A stretch of 18,754 bases of DNA from the NCBI GenBank assembly GCA_023255615.1, contig JAHFLI010000005.1, positions 1 to 18,754 on the forward strand, in the 5' to 3' direction. Of this stretch, positions 12,879-18,754 are shown piece by piece. The notes beneath the pieces are model-generated. The model was not told the DNA's origin and ran no database searches. It saw nothing but the letters and a program-made list of their open reading frames with translations. Position numbers and translations under genes: made by a program. This DNA is from Candidatus Woesearchaeota archaeon (GTDB lineage Archaea; Nanobdellota; Nanobdellia; Woesearchaeales; JACQSR01). Numbering within the stretch: position 1 is the stretch's first letter; each line of letters begins with the position of its first letter.

Positions 12879-13596
12879 AAAATCCAATAAGTTGATGTTG
12901 TTTTGCGAGCAATGGAAATATATCTCGCTCAAGAGAAGTAGTTGACGACGTAATAAGCTTAAAAATTTCTGGTTTGAAAATATAAATTCCCGCGTTGACC
13001 ACCATTGATTCCGCTTTTTTTGGTTTTTCGATGAAATCTATAATTAAATCGCCGTCAAGAACAACCGTGCCGTAATCAGTCGGTTTATCCCTGGTCATTA
13101 ATCCCATCGTTGCCATTTTTTGTTCATTTTTATGCTTTTCAATCATGCGGAGCAGATTAAAACTATTGTACACATCACCTGACATGACGACAAAATCATT
13201 TTCAATGTTTTTTATCGCAACCAACGCGGACGCATTTCCTTTTGTTTCCTTCTCAATAATTTCTGTGTTCAGTTTTGATTTTGATATTTCTTTTTTGAGA
13301 TCGGGACCTGCTTTCGTTTTATGAGTTATAATGCATATCTTATTCATTCCATTTTTTTCCAAAAAATCTAATTGTTGCAGAAGCAATGATTTTCCTTTAT
13401 ACTGGTGCATTGCAATTTTTTGATGATCTCCTTTCAGTAAAATAACGGCCGTATTGACTGATTCTTCTTTCAACGCTTTTCGAAGATACCATTCAATGGC
13501 TTGAGAACGAGAACGCAATGAATTTCCATCTACTTTTGAATCAATGAGATCAAGAATGTTTTTATCAAGACTAATAGCAATTTTTTCTTTACTCAT
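12829..13596 (-). CDS. Ribbon-helix-helix domain fused to a degenerate nucleotidyltransferase domain
   Basis: A 255-residue protein. Residues 4-43 form a CopG/Arc-type ribbon-helix-helix DNA-binding domain: strand K-I-A-I-S-L-D, helix A K-N-I-L-D-L-I-D, then S-R-S-Q-A-I-E-W-Y-L-R-K-A-L. Residues 48-255 resemble NDP-sugar pyrophosphorylases, with A-V-I-L, G-K-S-L-L-L-Q-Q-L, V-V-M-S-G-D-V, Y-G-T-V-V-L-D-G-D, F-I-E-K-P and V-N-A-G-I-Y-I-F. The G-x-G-x-R-x-x-P nucleotide-binding loop is missing: only about 14 residues (L-K-G-D-H-Q-K-I-A-M-H) link A-V-I-L to G-K-S-L. The C-terminal W-x-D-I-G-T-P segment is also replaced by a short G-E-Y-E-H-L-M-E-K. It is therefore probably not a working pyrophosphorylase. 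Inferred: a DNA-binding regulator that may sense a sugar nucleotide or sugar phosphate. The start is supported by a TATA box about 28 bases upstream. Confidence 0.82.
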   Translation of the reverse strand: MSKEKIAISLDKNILDLIDSKVDGNSLRSRSQAIEWYLRKALKEESVNTAVILLKGDHQKIAMHQYKGKSLLLQQLDFLEKNGMNKICIITHKTKAGPDLKKEISKSKLNTEIIEKETKGNASALVAIKNIENDFVVMSGDVYNSFNLLRMIEKHKNEQKMATMGLMTRDKPTDYGTVVLDGDLIIDFIEKPKKAESMVVNAGIYIFKPEIFKLITSSTTSLERDIFPLLAKQHQLIGFFTHGEYEHLMEKARLQ

Positions 13597-13612
13597 TAAG
13601 AGTATGCAATGG

Positions 13613-13620
13613 TAGTACTA
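13613..13620. promoter_or_regulatory. Perfect palindrome TAGTACTA: candidate RHH operator
   Basis: An eight-base perfect palindrome lies between the TATA element and the leaderless start of the ribbon-helix-helix fusion gene. RHH repressors typically bind short palindromes at their own promoters, so autoregulation is plausible. Short palindromes also occur by chance. Confidence 0.25.
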
Positions 13621-13628
13621 TTTAAGGA
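13618..13628 (-). promoter_or_regulatory. TATA element of the RHH-nucleotidyltransferase gene
   Basis: Minus-strand TCCTTAAATAG is centred about 28 bases upstream of ATG 13596, separating this gene's transcription from the small membrane-protein genes upstream. Confidence 0.5.
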
Positions 13629-13636
13629 TTAGGATT

Positions 13637-13951
13637 TTATTTGTGGTATCTTTCTACATGATCTTGATATTGGTGGATGTGATGTTTAAATTCCTTCGAC
13701 AATGAATCTAATTGGAACGATAATCGATCAATTTTTCCAAGCTTAATTCCTAAAACGTATCCTCCCGTAATGAGGGTTGTGATGACGACACTAATAAATA
13801 TCGTCAGAATCTCTAATGGGTCTGGACTATGGCCGGTGATTTTTAATAGTAACCAATAAATCACAACACATCCTGCGATCCACGTGTACAGGGTTAACAG
13901 AGTCATTGATAATTTGATGAATTTTTCCTTTAGATTTTCAGTTGAATTCAT
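13637..13951 (-). CDS. Small two-helix membrane protein, hypothetical
   Basis: A 104-residue protein with two hydrophobic segments (about residues 14-37 and 47-68), the first containing A-G-C-V-V-I-Y-W. A charged, helical C-terminal tail of about 35 residues is His-rich near the end (F-K-H-H-I-H-Q-Y). No family recognised. The ATG at 13951 is preferred to the in-frame GTG at 13960 because the stop of the 32-residue gene upstream lies one base before this ATG (TAA-A-ATG) and a GGGTG sequence precedes it. The two genes therefore look like a translationally coupled pair. The His-rich tail could bind metal, but nothing in the sequence proves it. Confidence 0.65.
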   Translation of the reverse strand: MNSTENLKEKFIKLSMTLLTLYTWIAGCVVIYWLLLKITGHSPDPLEILTIFISVVITTLITGGYVLGIKLGKIDRLSFQLDSLSKEFKHHIHQYQDHVERYHK

Positions 13952-13952
13952 T

Positions 13953-14051
13953 TTACACACCCAGTTGTTGAAAAAGCCAAATAATCAATAAGACGACCAT
14001 AATCAAAAAAAGTATTATGGTAATCGGATTAAAAATACTGATCTCTTTCAT
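13953..14051 (-). CDS. 32-residue single-helix membrane peptide
   Basis: A short frame encoding 32 residues: M-K-E-I-S-I-F-N-P, then a continuous hydrophobic helix (about residues 10-27, rich in I/L/V/F with one M and one W), ending Q-Q-L-G-V. Support for translation: a minus-strand TATA-like element at 14071-14085 lies about 27 bases upstream of the ATG, and the stop is separated by one base from the start of the 104-residue membrane protein. A small membrane subunit acting with its neighbour is the simplest reading; no family recognised. Confidence 0.55.
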   Translation of the reverse strand: MKEISIFNPITIILFLIMVVLLIIWLFQQLGV

Positions 14052-14070
14052 AATGAAGTGAAGGAGAGGC

Positions 14071-14085
14071 TTATTAATAAATTTA
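14071..14085 (-). promoter_or_regulatory. TATA-like element of the small membrane-protein pair
   Basis: Minus-strand TAAATTTATTAATAA is centred about 27 bases upstream of ATG 14051; no Shine-Dalgarno is present. Confidence 0.45.
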
Positions 14086-14126
14086 TCGTCAATAAATCCG
14101 GAAAATTTCCGAAACGACTCATGATA

Positions 14127-14279
14127 CTATTGTGGTGGTCTGCCTCTCAATCGAAAAATTCCAATTTCTTCCAATGCCTGTCGTAAATATATCTCCCGAT
14201 CTCGAAGATAATCTTTTACTGCCCTTGAGTATCCCGGAACGTTAATCTTGCTTATATATAAATTTTGAGAATTCGACAA
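14127..14279 (-). CDS. Possible 50-residue basic protein with TTG start (uncertain)
   Basis: In the 264-base gap before the U32 gene, one minus-strand frame is open from just after a TAA to TAG 14127-14129. The product from residue 14 onward looks protein-like: V-P-G-Y-S-R-A-V-K-D-Y-L-R-D-R-E-I-Y, then a Q-A-L-E-E-I-G helix and a basic G-R-P-P-Q end. There is no ATG in the frame; the only usual start is TTG at 14279. A TATA-like sequence lies inside the frame (14250-14262) and the U32 promoter overlaps its beginning, which argues against it. It may instead be the remnant of a longer gene. Confidence 0.3.
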   Translation of the reverse strand: MSNSQNLYISKINVPGYSRAVKDYLRDREIYLRQALEEIGIFRLRGRPPQ

Positions 14280-14282
14280 ATA

Positions 14283-14292
14283 CTTTTATAAA
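14283..14292 (+). promoter_or_regulatory. TATA element of the U32 peptidase gene
   Basis: CTTTTATAAA is centred about 28 bases before ATG 14316, fitting a leaderless start. GAGGT at 14296-14300 is too far from the ATG to be its ribosome site. Confidence 0.6.
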
Positions 14293-14315
14293 AAAGAGGT
14301 TAAAAGTTACTTGTT

Positions 14316-16508
14316 ATGAACACACTTGAACTCAATTCTCCTGCAGGTGATATTGAATCGTTAAAGGCTGCGGTATATAATGGAGCAGATTCGGTGTATT
14401 TGGGAACTAAATTCTTCAACGCGCGGCGATTGGCGGGTAATTTCTCAGCAGCTGAATTAACAGATGCAGTGATGTTTGCGCATCTTCACGGAGTACAAGT
14501 GTATTTGACATTGAATACTCTCGTTCGTGATGAGGAAGTTTCATTCTGGTTTACGCAATTAGAGGAAGCGTATCTTGCAGGCATTGATGGCGTTATTATC
14601 CAAGAATTATTTTTTGCTCCATTCATCAAAAAATTTTTCCCCGGATTGAGAATTCATGCATCAACGCAAGCGAGTTTAATGAATTTTCATGGTATTTCTC
14701 AATTTCCGGAGATCGATCAGGTTGTTTTGGCGCGAGAATTAACAAAGGACGAGATTAAAACAATAAGAAGCCATACCAAAAAACGATTAGAAATGTTTGT
14801 GCATGGTCATTTATGTATTTCTTATTCGGGTCAATGTTTAATCTCTTCATTAATTGGAAAACGATCTGGAAACAGAGGTATTTGCGCAAGTAGCTGCAGA
14901 AAATCATATAATGATGATGGATATTTGATCAGTGCAAAAGATTTAATGCTCGCAAATAACATCAACGATATTCTTGATGCAGGAATCGATGTTATCAAAA
15001 TTGAAGGACGGATGAAAACTCCTGCGTATGTCGGAACAACTACTCGGTTCTATCGACAACAAATTGATTCTATTGGTAAAAAACTTTCTCCGGAAGAGAC
15101 GACTCTTTTAGCTTCTCAATTTAATCGCGACTTTACCACGGGATTTTTCATGGGAAACGAAAGTATTGTCGGAAAAGAGATGCCGATGAATCGAGGTCTT
15201 TTTTTGGGCACCGTCCGTGATAAGAAATTAGTTCTTCAGCACGATCTTCATCTTGGAGATGGAGTTGGATTTTGGAATGCTCAGAAAGGAAAATTAGAAG
15301 GTTTTGTGTTAAGAAATCTCTCTCAAAAAAGTGAACAAGTTCAAGAAGGAAAAAGAGGAGAATCTGTTTTTATTCCTTCAAAGCATTTTAAGGATGGTGC
15401 ACGAGTATTCTTAACGTCAAAAAAAGAAAAGCAAGATCCTCAAAGGAAGGACGTTGGTTTTCCTCTTTCTATTATAGGATTGCTTGGAAAGGAATTGGTA
15501 TTTGAGGGTGATGGAAAAAAAGTATCATCTTCTGTTGCTCTTCAAGAATCAAAAACACAGCCGCTTACGAAAGATATTATTGAGGCTGAGTTGATGAAAT
15601 CTGAGGAATGGGGTATTCGATGGGATATTCACATTTTTATGCTTGATCCTGATCTTTTTTTACCGATCAGCGGTCTTCGAAAATTGAGGAAAGAATTGGA
15701 ACGGGTTGTTCTAGAAAAAGGAACCCCAAAACGAACATCGCATCGAGAAGAAATACGGATTCAACCCTCTTCTTTGCAAAAAACGATGCCCAAACTCATT
15801 GTTAAAGTTTATACTCTTGATCAAGTGAGGGAAGCAAATAGTATGGGGGTGCATGCTATTTATTATGATGTGTTTGATAGAAATGTGGCAGAGGCAAAAA
15901 AGCTGTGTACACATTCAAAATTATTTCTCGATACACCTGTTGTTATCACTGATACTGATATTGAGCGAATTGAAGATATTATCAAGAAAGTAAAACCTCA
16001 TGGAATAGTGATTGGAAACTGGGGATTACTGGGAATTCCATTTAGTGGTGAAAAACATGGCAAATTCTCTTTGAATATCTTCAATGATGTTTCTCTGATT
16101 GCATTGAGAAAAAAAGGCATTATTCCAACAGTCTCCGTTGAGTTGAATGCAAAGCAAGCTGTAAACCTTCAACAGAAAGACTTTATTTATTATGCTCATG
16201 GTCACATTCCAGTTATGCACTTTAAAGGGGAGTTTAGAGAACGATCTCTGACGGATGAGGTAGGATATACGTTTCCTTTACGAGTTGTAAATGGAAATAC
16301 CGAAATGTTGTATTCGCGCCCCATTGCATTATATGAGAATATTCTTGAATTAGTTGATCATGGTGTTCATTACTTCTTATTAGATCTGAACAAAGATGTA
16401 TCGACAATCATTCAGGCGTATCAGAACATTCTTGCGCATAAAAAACAAGACATAACGATGCTCAAGAAAGGAACGACGATTGGAAATTTTGTTAAAGGAG
16501 TTGCATGA
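14316..16508 (+). CDS. Peptidase U32 family protein (RlhA/TrhP-like)
   Basis: A 730-residue protein. The N-terminal half is a TIM-barrel U32 domain: E-L-N-S-P-A-G at residues 5-11, G-A-D-S-V-Y-L-G, H-A-S-T-Q-A-S, and the U32 signature E-M-F-V-H-G-H-L-C. Cysteines 167, 174, 190 and 194 (H-L-C, G-Q-C, G-I-C-A-S-S-C) are placed like those that bind the iron-sulfur cluster in U32 enzymes. The C-terminal half holds the extra domains of long U32 proteins, including a second barrel-like repeat. Despite the name, characterised bacterial members hydroxylate RNA using prephenate: TrhP on tRNA U34 and RlhA on 23S rRNA C2501. An RNA-hydroxylation role is therefore likelier than proteolysis, though the substrate is unknown. 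The stop overlaps the Nudix start (ATGA). Confidence 0.88.
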   Translation: MNTLELNSPAGDIESLKAAVYNGADSVYLGTKFFNARRLAGNFSAAELTDAVMFAHLHGVQVYLTLNTLVRDEEVSFWFTQLEEAYLAGIDGVIIQELFFAPFIKKFFPGLRIHASTQASLMNFHGISQFPEIDQVVLARELTKDEIKTIRSHTKKRLEMFVHGHLCISYSGQCLISSLIGKRSGNRGICASSCRKSYNDDGYLISAKDLMLANNINDILDAGIDVIKIEGRMKTPAYVGTTTRFYRQQIDSIGKKLSPEETTLLASQFNRDFTTGFFMGNESIVGKEMPMNRGLFLGTVRDKKLVLQHDLHLGDGVGFWNAQKGKLEGFVLRNLSQKSEQVQEGKRGESVFIPSKHFKDGARVFLTSKKEKQDPQRKDVGFPLSIIGLLGKELVFEGDGKKVSSSVALQESKTQPLTKDIIEAELMKSEEWGIRWDIHIFMLDPDLFLPISGLRKLRKELERVVLEKGTPKRTSHREEIRIQPSSLQKTMPKLIVKVYTLDQVREANSMGVHAIYYDVFDRNVAEAKKLCTHSKLFLDTPVVITDTDIERIEDIIKKVKPHGIVIGNWGLLGIPFSGEKHGKFSLNIFNDVSLIALRKKGIIPTVSVELNAKQAVNLQQKDFIYYAHGHIPVMHFKGEFRERSLTDEVGYTFPLRVVNGNTEMLYSRPIALYENILELVDHGVHYFLLDLNKDVSTIIQAYQNILAHKKQDITMLKKGTTIGNFVKGVA

Positions 16509-16894
16509 TTTATAAAATCGGTTTACTTATTTTTAGAGATAAAACGTTTTTGATTAATAGAAAAAAAGGCACATCACTTTTTCTTTTGCCGGGTGGAAAA
16601 CCTGAGAATGGAGAAACAGATATCGTGTGTTTAGGACGAGAAATTCGAGAAGAACATGACTGCGAAATTATTGAAGATTCACTTTCCTATTTTGGAGATT
16701 TTGAAGACGTTTCTGCAGAGGGAAATGATATCGTTCATATCAAAGTCTATCGGGGAAACATAAAAGGAAATCCAACACCCTCTTCAGAAATTGTTGAACA
16801 AAAATGGTTTGGGAAGAATGATGACGTATCGATTCTTTCTCCTATTATTCTGAATAAGATCTTACCGGAAATAGAAAGAAAAAGGCTTATGTGA
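16505..16894 (+). CDS. Nudix hydrolase
   Basis: A 129-residue single-domain protein. The Nudix box is at about residues 31-53: G-K-P-E-N-G-E, seven residues, then R-E-I-R-E-E-H-D. This satisfies the metal-binding R-E-x-x-E-E core, but the usual Gly after E-E-x is replaced by Asp. L-P-G-G precedes the box as usual. Nudix enzymes cleave nucleoside diphosphates linked to another group, including oxidised nucleotides, nucleotide sugars and ADP-ribose; the substrate cannot be read here. AAAGGAG at 16494-16500 and the four-base overlap with the U32 gene indicate coupled translation, hinting at a role in RNA or nucleotide quality control together with U32. Confidence 0.9.
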   Translation: MIYKIGLLIFRDKTFLINRKKGTSLFLLPGGKPENGETDIVCLGREIREEHDCEIIEDSLSYFGDFEDVSAEGNDIVHIKVYRGNIKGNPTPSSEIVEQKWFGKNDDVSILSPIILNKILPEIERKRLM

Positions 16895-16914
16895 TTTTTT
16901 TAATTTTTCTATTT
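16893..16914 (+). terminator. T-rich tract between convergent genes
   Basis: A T7 run, AA, a T5 run and further T bases follow the Nudix stop and extend into the 3' end of the convergent amidase gene. Confidence 0.4.
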
Positions 16915-17714
16915 CTGTGAAACATATCGAGACACTGCTCTATCAATGGATTCAGCAATTTTTAATTTCGTTTGTGGATCTTTCAAATGAGATTCTTCGA
17001 AGGGATTGGCAATAACTCCACATTCAACAATCACTGCTGGCATTAATCCATTTCTTAGTACAAAAAATCTTTCCTGATAAACTCCGTGAGCTTTATCGAC
17101 CACTTCTCTTCTAACGTGCGAATCTGTTCTTCCATAATAACCATTGGGATGGAATCCTGAACCAACCATTTCTTCTCCGATTAGGGTTGCAAGATGAAGG
17201 CTTTCTTGTGGAAATGGATTTTCTCTTGAGTAAAAAACTGAAAATCCGCTGAGGTCTCTCCATTCTTTTTCATTTTTTGAGTTCTTTTTGACTTTTCCAA
17301 GATCACGTTCATCAGCCGAATCATGGTGAATCTCAAGATATAATTGACCACCAAGAGTATATGCAAGTTGAGGTCTTTGTTTCAATGGAACATTTTGTGT
17401 GGAAAGAACGATGTGATAATCAATGTCTGGGTGCTGGAATGAAGAAAAAAGTCTTGTTATTCCATCGTTGTATTGATATTCTTTTATTCCTGATGCACTT
17501 GTTGATCCTTGATTATCTGGAGGAAGAGTAAGCGATTCTGTATGGCCTGACGCGATGATAATTCTTATCTTTTCAATTTTTTTTCTAAGCCTTTACGGAG
17601 TTCTTCAACTTTTTTAGGGGTGGTTGGAGCAACAGGAGACTCTCGAGTAGAACATCCGAGAGCAAACGCTAAAGCAGCTGTGCCTCCTAATCTAAGAAAA
17701 GTTTGTCTATCCAT
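16909..17714 (-). pseudogene. Exported N-acetylmuramoyl-L-alanine amidase (Amidase_3), frameshifted at an A8 run
   Basis: ATG 17714 opens a 49-residue frame: export signal M-D-R-Q-T-F-L-R-L-G-G, hydrophobic core, A-L-G-C (Cys21, lipobox-like), a Pro/Thr linker, then stop at 17565. Inserting one base in the eight-A run (17577-17584 on the minus strand) joins it to the amidase frame, giving 268 residues. The amidase part has I-I-A-S-G-H, a G-I-K-E-Y that could supply the second zinc ligand, E-I-H-H-D-S (His about 130), and I-V-E-C-G-V-I-A-N-P with catalytic Glu about 231. These are the zinc site and catalytic residue of enzymes that cut the MurNAc-L-alanine bond of peptidoglycan. The enzyme frame has no start codon near its proper N-terminus. 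It may be an assembly indel, a phase-variable gene or early decay. Archaea lack murein, so the target is presumably bacterial. Confidence 0.8.
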
Positions 17715-17736
17715 GCATTAAATCAACTAATTCCAC

Positions 17737-17746
17737 TATTTAAAGG
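17737..17746 (-). promoter_or_regulatory. TATA element of the amidase gene
   Basis: Minus-strand CCTTTAAATA is centred about 27 bases upstream of ATG 17714, giving a leaderless transcript. Confidence 0.55.
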
Positions 17747-17785
17747 TTACTATAATAACTACTAGTAAGTAATAAAAATAGAAAG

Positions 17786-17797
17786 ATTTAAATATAT
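17786..17797 (+). promoter_or_regulatory. TATA element of the lytic transglycosylase gene
   Basis: ATTTAAATATAT is centred about 25 bases before ATG 17816. With the amidase TATA it makes a compact divergent promoter region of about 100 bases. Confidence 0.55.
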
Positions 17798-17815
17798 GCA
17801 GAATAGGGGTAGGTC

Positions 17816-18705
17816 ATGCTTGACGAAAGAATTAGGAAAATGGACGAAGGATTTTGCGGAAGGGTGCAAGAACAATTGCAGGAGTTATGGCAGCTTTATT
17901 ACTCGCAAATTCTTCTGCTGCGGAAGCGAAACATCTAAAACGAGCACCTCATGCCCATGTTGTTTATCATACCTCTCACAATGATTATTCAAAGATTCCA
18001 GTACCTGCTGTAGGTTATCAAGAAGTTGTACCTGAGGCTAATTTGAAGCTAGTTCAGCTTGCATCAAATGACACTGACATTGGAAGAATCCAACGAGCAT
18101 ATCGATGGAGAAATATTGCTGATGCGGTAAGCGAACGATATGGAATTCCTAGCAATATTCTTCTTGGCATGATTTGTGTTGAATCGGAAGGTGATCCAAC
18201 TCAGCCAAATGCTGGAGATGATGGCGGATTAGGTTTGATTCATATGCAACCGTCAACAGCGAGTAAATATGGATTACATCTGATTACTCCGTCTAAGAAA
18301 CTTCGAGACAAACAACAAGGAAGAGAAGTAAGAGCCACCATCCATAGAGAACATTTGAATCTCAAAGAGCTGGTAGACTACGATGATCGATTACATCCTG
18401 TTAAAAACTTAGATGCTGCAGGAAGAATGATCGCGGATTTATATCAACGAAGGGGTTCATGGCGGGTCGCTCTCGAACGATTTGCAGGACGTAGTGATTA
18501 TGATTCTCATGTAATGCGTTATGTAACTCTATTAGGTTCTACTCAATTCATGACAAGCGTTGCTTCAGACTTTCATGGTCGAAATAATGGATTCGCTACA
18601 GCTCCGACATTTGATCGGTATGCGGGAATCTTTTTTGAACTAAATAGAAATTATGGGTTTGATACTTACAAAAAACTTCCTCCTGCAAAAGTCAATCAAC
18701 GTTGA
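17816..18705 (+). pseudogene. Exported SLT-type lytic transglycosylase, frameshifted near its N-terminus
   Basis: The enzyme frame runs to TGA 18703-18705 and contains a soluble lytic transglycosylase domain: I-A-D-A-V-S-E-R-Y-G-I-P, then M-I-C-V-E-S-E-G-D-P with the catalytic Glu (residue 110 from TTG 17854), G-G-L-G-L-I-H-M-Q-P-S-T-A, and a later A-G-R-M-I-A-D-L-Y. Such enzymes cleave the MurNAc-GlcNAc bond of peptidoglycan. A signal peptide, L-R-K-G-A-R-T-I-A-G then a hydrophobic core and A-E-A-K, lies in this frame. The frame has no ATG at its beginning; TTG 17854 is the only usual start. The promoter points to leaderless ATG 17816, one base out of frame. One extra base at A4 (17837-17840) would give a twin-arginine R-R-I-L-R-K signal; one at T4 (17852-17855) gives G-F-L-R-K. 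Either yields 296 residues. Confidence 0.78.
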
Positions 18706-18754
18706 TATTCTTTATTCTTCTTAAATAATCTTCAATATAGAAAATAATTACGAC

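Noticed and set aside
12829..13596. Annotating the fusion as an active glucose-1-phosphate or mannose-1-phosphate nucleotidyltransferase
   Set aside because: The G-x-G-x-R-x-x-P loop required for nucleotide binding and catalysis is absent.
14052..14315. A tRNA or structured RNA in the longest gap
   Set aside because: No acceptor stem, GTTC loop or CCA-like end was found; the gap is explained by promoters and a possible small frame.
17796..17984. Cys-rich 62-residue frame overlapping the transglycosylase start
   Set aside because: It is the signal-peptide and early mature region read out of frame; the Cys/Ser pattern comes from Ala-rich codons shifted by one.

Overview
The window is AT-rich and carries archaeal expression signals throughout. 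A/T-only TATA elements lie about 25-28 nt upstream of many start codons with no Shine-Dalgarno (leaderless genes). Other genes have a longer leader with a GAGGTGA/GGAGG-type ribosome site, and T-rich tracts follow several genes. The gene content mixes archaeal-style small proteins (Cys4 zinc ribbon, ribbon-helix-helix, DUF2304, DUF1761) with many bacterial-type genes (GroES/GroEL, CcdA/DipZ-like redox proteins, a GT9 glycosyltransferase, murein hydrolases). I infer a mesophilic archaeon, possibly of a DPANN lineage (Woesearchaeota/Pacearchaeota-like). No rRNA or other phylogenetic marker is present to prove that.

Layout. 1-1791 (+): end of a glycan operon (GT2 glycosyltransferase, DUF2304 membrane protein, GT9 glycosyltransferase). 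1788-5688 (-): a tightly packed exported-thiol redox operon, transcribed CcdA-like, then membrane-anchored DipZ-like thioredoxin, then YyaL/SPATA20-like protein. The CcdA-like protein has its first transmembrane helix (the SPC helix) moved to the C-terminus, an apparent circular permutation. 5785-8373 (+): short CDF metal transporter, then groES-groEL. 8448-11279: unknown soluble protein, a thioredoxin-fold lipoprotein (-), a DUF1761 membrane protein, and a two-gene unit of a secreted helical protein plus a small lipoprotein. 11344-12224 (+): MgtC/SapB protein and a 51-residue zinc ribbon. 12334-12878: a gene apparently broken by two frameshifts. 12829-14279 (-): a ribbon-helix-helix/nucleotidyltransferase fusion whose catalytic signature is lost, and tiny membrane proteins. 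14316-16894 (+): peptidase U32 protein translationally coupled to a Nudix hydrolase. 16909-18705: a divergent pair of exported peptidoglycan hydrolases, an amidase (-) and an SLT lytic transglycosylase (+), each with its export signal out of frame with the enzyme by one base.

The most notable items are the permuted CcdA, the RHH-nucleotidyltransferase fusion (a candidate sugar-nucleotide-responsive regulator), and the divergent murein-hydrolase pair in a genome with archaeal promoters. No gap exceeds 300 bases. I saw no tRNA, rRNA, CRISPR array or insertion sequence.
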